A stretch of DNA of 18,076 nt from Verrucomicrobiota bacterium. Lineage in GTDB: Bacteria > Verrucomicrobiota > Verrucomicrobiia > Chthoniobacterales > UBA10450. Every line of letters starts with the position of its first letter. Positions within the stretch are counted from its first letter, which is position 1. The stretch spans positions 1 to 18,076 of the forward strand of contig QHPN01000151.1 in assembly GCA_003219115.1 (NCBI GenBank). The letters run 5' to 3'. Shown here in pieces: positions 12,627 to 18,076 of this stretch. The position numbers were made by a program, and so were the translations under genes. The notes under the pieces were generated by a model. It was given only the letters and a program-made list of their open reading frames with translations, ran no database searches and was not told the DNA's origin.

Positions 12627-15329
12627 ATGAAAGAATTGGGCGCAGTACAGGATGGGGAGCGCGCAGTCAGCTCTCCCAGAATGAGCAGCGCATCCAGAGT
12701 TTGTCGAAAATGCGGAGCGGAAATTTTTGCCGACGCGTCGGAAGGCCTTTGCACGGCTTGCTTGTTTGAGAGCGGCCTTAATTTCCTCGCTGACGGATCT
12801 GTAGCCGGGGGCGATGACCCCGGCCGCGATGAGGGTGTGGTAACGCCGAATAGAAGGAAAGCGACGCGATCGGAAAAGCCTTTCGCCGACTTTGGCGATT
12901 ATGAATTGTTAGAGGTAATCGGTCGCGGCGGCCAGGGCGTGGTATATCGTGCGCGCCAGAAAAGTCTTAATCGCACCGTTGCTCTCAAAGTGATTGCATT
13001 GGGCCATTGGGCTACTGACGCGCACCTTAAGCGCTTTCAACGCGAAGCGGAAGCCGCCGCCAGTCTGGACCACTGCGGGATTGTCCCCATCTACGAAGTC
13101 GGCGAGCGCGATGGCTCGTGCTACTTCAGTATGAAGTTAGTGGAAGGCGGTCAGCTTGATGCAGTGGTCAAGTCCGCCACGGCGGATTCGTCCTGTGGCG
13201 AACGTGTGCCAACGCCAATCCGACAGGCAGTCGAATTAATCGTCAAGGTCGCGCGAACGGTCCATTACGCGCACGAGCACGGCATTCTTCATCGTGACAT
13301 CAAACCGGGCAACATTCTCGAGACTGAGAGCACGGTTACGCGCACGCTGGAAGTATTGGGCACACCCAGTTACATGGCACCGGAACAAGCTCTGGGAGAT
13401 AACAACGCTCTCAACAGCGCCACCGATGTGTATGGACTTGGCGGAGTGCTCTACCAACTGCTGACCGGTCATCCACCTTTTGCCGGTGGAACCACCTACG
13501 AGACGATCAAGTTGCTACTTGATACGGAGCCACGACAACCGCGCCTGTGGAATCCGAAGATCGATCGCGATCTCTCGACCATTTGCCTCAAGTGTCTCGA
13601 GAAGGACCCAAAGCGCCGGTACTCTTCCGCTCTCGCGCTGGCCGAAGATCTCGAGCGGTGGCTGAAACATGAGCCGATTCTGGCCCGACACACTGGAATC
13701 CTCACCCGCGGCAAAAAATGGGTGCGGCGAAATCCAACAGGTGCACTCCTGACAGTGTCCCTGGTTGCATTGGCCACGGCTGCCGCCTGGATTGTTTGGA
13801 AAACTGAATTCATCCGCCATCCGCTAACAACTGGCATCGCTGTGCTCCCCTTCGAAAATTTGAGCGACGAGAGAGAGCATGAGTTTTTCGCCGACGGCGT
13901 CCAGGACGACATCTTGACCAAGCTGGGGAAAATCGCCGACCTCAAAGTGATCAGCCGTACCAGCGTCATGCAATATCGCGATAAACAGGATGTGCGGCAG
14001 ATCGGCAATGCACTGCAGGTTTCGCACGTGCTGGAGGGAACAGTGCGGCGTTCTGGCGGGAAAGTGCACATAAATGCGCAGTTAGTGGACACTCGCACCG
14101 ACGCAAGCATCTGGGCGGAGGAATATGAGCGTGATTTGAATGATGTGTTCGCAATTGAAACGGAAGTAGCCCAATCAATCGTCGGTCACCTTAGAGCCAA
14201 CATTTCAGCTCGCGAAAAGGCTGCCATGCAAGAGTGGCCGACCAAGGACCTTGTCGCCTATGATCTGTACGTTCGCGCCAGGCCTTTGATTGAGTGGGGT
14301 GGCGTTAAACCAGGTACAGAAAAGGATCTCTTTCAAGCTGTGGACTTGCTCAATCAGGCGATCGCGCGCGATTCTGCATTTCTCCTCGCATATTGCTGGC
14401 TGGCTAGAGCACACGACACCGTGTACTTCCAAGACGTCGATCGCACGCCCGACCGCTTGGAACTGGCGAACTCTGCGATAACTTCAGCTTTGCGGCTGAA
14501 ACCGGACTCAGGGGAGGCGCACCTTGCTCTGGCTGTGCATCTCTATTGGGGCTACTTCGATTACGACCGAGCCAGACCCGAGCTTGCTATCGCCCAGCGC
14601 ACCTTGCCCAATAATCCACGGATTTCTTTTTTCTCTGCATTGATTGACCACCGCCAAGGGCGCTGGCCCAACGCGGTGCACAGTCTGAAGCGTGCCAGTG
14701 AGCTGGACCCGCGAAACGCTTTTATCCTGAACGCACTTTCGGTGAATTATTACTTCGTGCGCGCCTATCAACAATGCGGCGACGCTAAGGATCGCGTGCT
14801 CGCCTTCGAACCAAATGACGTGAGAACCAGGTTAGAACGCGCTGGGCTCGAAATACCCTGGAGAGGCGACATCCGACCGTTCCGCGCCTTAATTGAAAGG
14901 ATTTTAGCGGATGATCCCGCTCAGGCAGAAACCCCGGAAATGAAGGACGCGCTCTTCAATCTTGCCTATTTGGAACGCGACGCTGTGGCCGCTGGTCGTG
15001 CCGTGGCGGCGCTTCCTGAGAAAAATTCTTTTAATGACGACTTTGGATATGGCCGCGCGTTCTGGACAGGTTTGGTTGCTCGTATGAAAGGAGACCCCGC
15101 GGCTGCGCATGCCGCCTTTGGTATCGCGCGAGCGGAGCAGGAGCAGCTTGCCCGCGCACGGCCTGATTTCGGAACATTCCTTTCTGGCTTGGGACTCATC
15201 GACGCTGGACGAAGGCCGGCAGGCGGTGGCACTTACGCCAGTCGCAAAAGACTCGCTCGTAGGCCCGGAGATTGTCTCCAACCTGGCATTGATCTACGCG
15301 TGGACCGGGGAACGCGACTTGGCCATTGA
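12627..15329 (+). CDS. Membrane Ser/Thr kinase with TolB-like and TPR domains (copy 1), activation segment missing and C-terminus frameshifted
   Basis: Domains in order: a zinc ribbon (C26, C29, C42, C45), a kinase domain (about 90-350), one membrane segment (about 373-391), a TolB-like domain starting GIAVLPFENLSDE (about 400-530), then TPR-like repeats. Kinase features present are the glycine loop GRGGQGVVYRA (G99 on), K121, and HRDIKPGN with D224, K226 and N229. GTPSYMAPEQ follows. NIL231 is joined directly to ETEST, so the stretch that in copy 2 reads EPHLTDFGLARLV, with the magnesium-binding DFG, is absent in frame. As written, the kinase should be inactive. Near codon 860 (15207) the frame departs from the family and stops at 15329; the true end is at 15211-15474. 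An ATG at codon 19 is an alternative start, but the ATG 3 bp after the sigma-factor stop fits an operon. Confidence 0.88.
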   Translation: MKELGAVQDGERAVSSPRMSSASRVCRKCGAEIFADASEGLCTACLFESGLNFLADGSVAGGDDPGRDEGVVTPNRRKATRSEKPFADFGDYELLEVIGRGGQGVVYRARQKSLNRTVALKVIALGHWATDAHLKRFQREAEAAASLDHCGIVPIYEVGERDGSCYFSMKLVEGGQLDAVVKSATADSSCGERVPTPIRQAVELIVKVARTVHYAHEHGILHRDIKPGNILETESTVTRTLEVLGTPSYMAPEQALGDNNALNSATDVYGLGGVLYQLLTGHPPFAGGTTYETIKLLLDTEPRQPRLWNPKIDRDLSTICLKCLEKDPKRRYSSALALAEDLERWLKHEPILARHTGILTRGKKWVRRNPTGALLTVSLVALATAAAWIVWKTEFIRHPLTTGIAVLPFENLSDEREHEFFADGVQDDILTKLGKIADLKVISRTSVMQYRDKQDVRQIGNALQVSHVLEGTVRRSGGKVHINAQLVDTRTDASIWAEEYERDLNDVFAIETEVAQSIVGHLRANISAREKAAMQEWPTKDLVAYDLYVRARPLIEWGGVKPGTEKDLFQAVDLLNQAIARDSAFLLAYCWLARAHDTVYFQDVDRTPDRLELANSAITSALRLKPDSGEAHLALAVHLYWGYFDYDRARPELAIAQRTLPNNPRISFFSALIDHRQGRWPNAVHSLKRASELDPRNAFILNALSVNYYFVRAYQQCGDAKDRVLAFEPNDVRTRLERAGLEIPWRGDIRPFRALIERILADDPAQAETPEMKDALFNLAYLERDAVAAGRAVAALPEKNSFNDDFGYGRAFWTGLVARMKGDPAAAHAAFGIARAEQEQLARARPDFGTFLSGLGLIDAGRRPAGGGTYASRKRLARRPGDCLQPGIDLRVDRGTRLGH
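12804..12824. repeat. Palindromic element inside kinase copy 1
   Basis: gccgggg (12804-12810) and ccccggc (12818-12824) form a perfect 7-bp stem with a 7-nt loop. It encodes AGGDDPGR in the linker between the zinc ribbon and the kinase domain. Kinase copy 2 has no palindrome at the equivalent place, so it looks like an insertion in a tolerant linker. Confidence 0.5.
13119..13318 (+). repeat. 200-nt tract identical to 15967-16166 (kinase copy 1 side)
   Basis: By direct reading, these 200 bases match 15967-16166 without a difference, covering SCYFSMKLVEGG to HRDIKPGNIL. The flanking DNA of the two kinase genes is clearly diverged. The right end coincides with the deletion point in both copies. 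Confidence 0.8.
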
Positions 15330-15474
15330 GCAACTCGCAATAGCAGCCAAAATCCCGAACGGAGTGCATTATGGCGACCTGCGTTTAGATCCGATATGGG
15401 ATCCTCTGCGCAGCGATTGGCGCTTCGAAAAAATCGTCGCCTCGCTCGCACCGAAAGAGATCGTTTCCAAGTAG
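15211..15474 (+). pseudogene. Out-of-frame C-terminal tail of kinase copy 1
   Basis: Frame 15211-15474 encodes EGRQAVALTPVAKDSLVGPE, then LALIYAWTGERDLAIEQL and DLRLDPIWDPLRSDWRFEKI, ending at a TAG. It is a typical final TPR and C-terminus of this kinase family. The main frame ends the match at GLGLIDAG (15209) and this frame resumes at EGRQAV (15211). Roughly eight residues of the expected helix (family members have a GRKEEAI-type segment there) are absent. The lesion is therefore a short frameshifting deletion. The second kinase starts 9 bp after this TAG. Confidence 0.82.
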
Positions 15475-15483
15475 CACTTGAGT

Positions 15484-16179
15484 ATGGCGACCGCGACCTT
15501 GGTTTGTGGTAGATGCGGAACGGAAATTCTTGCCGACGCGCCGGAAGGGCTTTGCACAGCCTGCCTGTTTGAGAGCGGACTTAGTTTGCTCGCCCACGAC
15601 TCTGTAGCTGGGCTTGGCTTGTCCGCAGAAGCCGCTGCGAAGGCTGGATCGGCGAAAGCGGATGAACCCGACCGCCGTGATAGCGAGCAAGCGCGAGATA
15701 GAAAGAAAATGCCGCGAACGGCAAAGGCGTTCGCCGACTTTGGCGACTATGAATTGTTAGAGGTAATCGGTCGTGGTGGCCAGGGCGTGGTATATCGTGC
15801 GCGCCAGAAAAGTCTCAATCGCACCGTTGCTCTCAAAGTGATCGCCTTGGGGCACTGGGCTACCGACCCGCATCTGAAGCGCTTTCGCAGGGAAGCTGAA
15901 GCTGCCGCCAGCCTCGATCATCCCAGCATCGTTCCCATCTACGAAGTCGGCGAGCGTGATGGCTCTTGCTACTTCAGTATGAAGTTAGTGGAAGGCGGTC
16001 AGCTTGATGCAGTGGTCAAGTCCGCCACGGCGGATTCGTCCTGTGGCGAACGTGTGCCAACGCCAATCCGACAGGCAGTCGAATTAATCGTCAAGGTCGC
16101 GCGAACGGTCCATTACGCGCACGAGCACGGCATTCTTCATCGTGACATCAAACCGGGCAACATTCTGAACCCCACCTGA
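15484..16179 (+). CDS. Membrane Ser/Thr kinase copy 2, N-terminal part up to a frameshift
   Basis: This is the paralogue of the preceding gene. From the ATG at 15484 it encodes a zinc ribbon (C8, C11, C24, C27), an Ala/Lys/Asp-rich linker, and the first half of a kinase domain with the glycine loop GRGGQGVVYRA, K118, and HRDIKPGN with D221, K223 and N226. The frame then stops (TGA 16177-16179) after NILNPT. The rest of the kinase, including DFG, continues in another frame from 16167, so the two pieces are one broken gene. A TTG at 15478 is an alternative start. It sits 9 bp after the repaired end of copy 1 and is probably the third gene of the sigma-factor operon. Confidence 0.85.
   Translation: MATATLVCGRCGTEILADAPEGLCTACLFESGLSLLAHDSVAGLGLSAEAAAKAGSAKADEPDRRDSEQARDRKKMPRTAKAFADFGDYELLEVIGRGGQGVVYRARQKSLNRTVALKVIALGHWATDPHLKRFRREAEAAASLDHPSIVPIYEVGERDGSCYFSMKLVEGGQLDAVVKSATADSSCGERVPTPIRQAVELIVKVARTVHYAHEHGILHRDIKPGNILNPT
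15967..16166 (+). repeat. 200-nt tract identical to 13119-13318 (kinase copy 2 side)
   Basis: This is the second copy of the identical tract. It starts after a g/t difference (13118 against 15966) and ends at the base before gaaccc, where copy 2 loses its frame. Confidence 0.8.
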
Positions 16180-18076
16180 CCGATTTTGGTCTGGCACGAC
16201 TCGTCGAGACTGAGAGCACAATCACGCGCACGATGGAAGTGCTGGGCACGCCCAGTTACATGGCGCCCGAACAAGCAGTGGGAAACAACGAGGCTGTCAC
16301 GAGTGCGGCAGATGTGTACGGACTCGGCGCCGTATTTTACCAATTACTGACAGGACAACCGCCCTTTGCTGGAGGAACCACCTACGAGACCATCAAATTA
16401 CTGTTGGATACCGAGCCGCGGCAACCGCGCCTGTTCAATGCGAAAATAGATCGGGATCTCTCAACAATCTGTCTCAAGTGTCTCGAGAAAGATCCCAAGC
16501 GTCGCTATTCTTCGGCGCTTGCGCTGGCCGAAGACCTTGAGCGGTGGTTAAAGCACGAACCGATTCTGGCCCGACACACTAGAATCCTCACCCGCGGAAG
16601 AAAATGGGTGCGACGCAATCCAACATCCACGCTGTTAGCGACGTCCCTGGTTGCATTGGCCGCGGCCGCCGGCTGGATTGTTTGGAAAACTGAATTCGTC
16701 CGCCATCCACTAACAACTGGCATCGCCGTGCTCCCATTCGAAAACCTGAGCGACGAGAAAGAACATGAGTTTTTCGCCGACGGCGTCCAGGACGACATCT
16801 TGACCAAGCTGGGGAAAATCGCCGAGCTCAAAGTGATCAGCCGCACCAGCGTCATGCAATACCGCGGTAAGCAGAATGTGCGGCAGATCGCAAACGCACT
16901 GCGTGTCTCGCATGTGCTGGAAGGAACAGTACGGCGCTCTGGCGGGAAGGTGCACGTCAATGCGCAATTGGTAGACGTTCGCAGTGACGCCGGTATCTGG
17001 GCGGAGGAATACGATCGGGATGTGAATGATGTGTTCGCAATTGAAACAGAAGTAGCCCAATCAATCGCAAATCGACTTAGAGCTAAAGTTTCAGCTCGCG
17101 AACGGGCCGCGATACAAGAACGGCCAACCAAGGATCTTGCCGCCTACGATTTTTATGTTCGCGCCGTGCCATCGATCGAAGTGGCCAATAGTGATACTGA
17201 CCCGAAGGAAATTTTTCAAACTGTGGATTTGCTTAATCAAGCGGTCGCGCGCGATCCCGACTTCCTTCTCGCCTATTACTGGCTAGCTAAGGCGCACGAC
17301 TGGCTCTACTCTAACACTGATCGAACATCCGCTCGTTTGGCTCTGGCGAAGGGGGCCATTGATTCGGCTTTCCACTTGAATCCGAATTCGGGCGAGGCGC
17401 ATTTGGCTCTGGCGTTGCACCTCTATTGGGGATACTTCGACTACGATCACGCCCGAGCGGAGCTTGCTATTGCTCGGCGCAGTTTGCCTAACAACCCACA
17501 GGCGTATGAAGTGAGTGCATGGATCGATCGCCGGCAGGGTCACTGGTCTGACGCCGTACGGGATATGGAGCGAGCCAGCGAGCTGGATCCTCGAAGCTTT
17601 TTTTTGGCCGCGAATGTTACAGGTTTTTATTTCGGTTCGCGCCCTCTGCCTTATGAAAAAACCAGGAAGGCTTTGGGTCGTATGCTCGCCCTCCGGCCGA
17701 ACTCGATCGATGCGAGGATAGACGCCGGCGGTGGGCTCGAAATGCATTGGCGAGGCGATACCCGGCATTGGCACGCGACGATTGACAAGATTCTGGCGGA
17801 TGAACCGGCATCGGCTAACGATCAAGGAATGAAGGCGCAACGCTTTCAGTTGGCTTTGTTCGAGCGGGATTTTATCAGCGCTAGTCGTGCCGTGGCGGAA
17901 CTTCCACCAGAAGGGATGGACGGTTTAAGCCGTGATTTCTGGATGGGTACAGTTGCTCACGTTAAGGGAGACACGGTTGCTGCCTATGCCGCCTTTACGG
18001 CCGCGCGTGCAAATCAAGAAGCAGCAGTCAGCGCAGCGCGCGCGCGGCAGCCCGATCTTGCGGCCGCGCTCTCTAC
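16167..18076 (+). CDS. Membrane Ser/Thr kinase copy 2, remainder after the frameshift, cut by the window edge
   Basis: From 16167 to the end of the window one frame is open. It begins EPHLTDFGLARLVETEST (DFG Asp at 16182-16184). GTPSYMAPEQ, the rest of the kinase lobe, a membrane segment near 16630-16690 and a TolB-like domain starting GIAVLPFENLSDEKEH follow. TPR-like repeats then run to the edge with no stop seen. The layout follows copy 1, but the TPR region has diverged more than the kinase and TolB-like parts, which suggests different ligand or partner recognition. There is no start codon of its own before the ATG at 16233, which lies inside the activation segment, so it is a gene fragment as written. 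Joining it to 15484-16166 needs restoration of a few residues (family LDxxG) and the frame. Confidence 0.85.

Noticed and set aside
1..18076. CRISPR array, tRNA or rRNA genes, insertion-sequence transposase, prophage genes
   Set aside because: I saw no regularly spaced direct repeats, no RNA gene signatures and no transposase or phage protein in any frame; the repeats present are palindromes in different places.

Overview
The window looks like a stretch of a moderately GC-rich bacterial chromosome, most likely from Verrucomicrobiota (a Chthoniobacterales/Spartobacteria-like soil lineage). This is an inference from recalled family resemblance: the linked ECF sigma factor and zinc-ribbon/kinase/TolB-like/TPR proteins, the short sulfite-reductase flavoprotein without a flavodoxin domain, and the many small palindromic intergenic repeats. 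No database search was possible.

Layout. 1-371 (-): 5' part of a nitrilase-superfamily amidohydrolase that runs off the left edge. 386-516: a cluster of hairpins. 542-1915 (-): MFS exporter. 2026-2126: palindromic repeat. 2194-3270 (+): FAD/NADPH oxidoreductase of the CysJ type, whose true C-terminus (3231-3305) is in another frame. 3343-6641 (-): three transport genes, namely a PiT-type phosphate transporter, its DUF47/PhoU-like partner 12 bp upstream, and an MgtE magnesium transporter. 6825-10852 (+): fatty-acid beta-oxidation, with a FadB-type hydratase/dehydrogenase (split by a frameshift) followed by a long VLCAD-like acyl-CoA dehydrogenase. 10903-11100: a roughly 200-bp imperfect palindrome. 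11172-11735 (+): small membrane protein of unknown function. 11856-18076 (+): an ECF sigma factor, then two tandem paralogous membrane Ser/Thr kinases, the second running off the right edge.

How the genes work together. The phosphate and magnesium importers form a plausible functional group, because PiT carriers move metal-phosphate complexes. FadB and the acyl-CoA dehydrogenase cover dehydrogenation, hydration and the second oxidation of beta-oxidation; no thiolase lies in the window. The sigma factor and kinases form a likely signalling operon: a cytoplasmic kinase domain, one membrane segment, a TolB-like domain and TPR repeats, with the sigma factor as the probable output.

The most striking observation is a series of five coding lesions in about 13 kb: the flavoprotein C-terminus, FadB, the kinase-1 activation segment, the kinase-1 C-terminus and the kinase-2 activation segment. 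Each looks like a short deletion at an otherwise well-conserved position. Both kinase copies are cut at exactly the same base, at the end of a 200-nt tract that is identical between them. Either the assembly lost short pieces at repeat boundaries or this is real, recent gene decay or recombination; raw reads would decide. A second theme is palindromic elements, two of which sit in frame inside coding regions.
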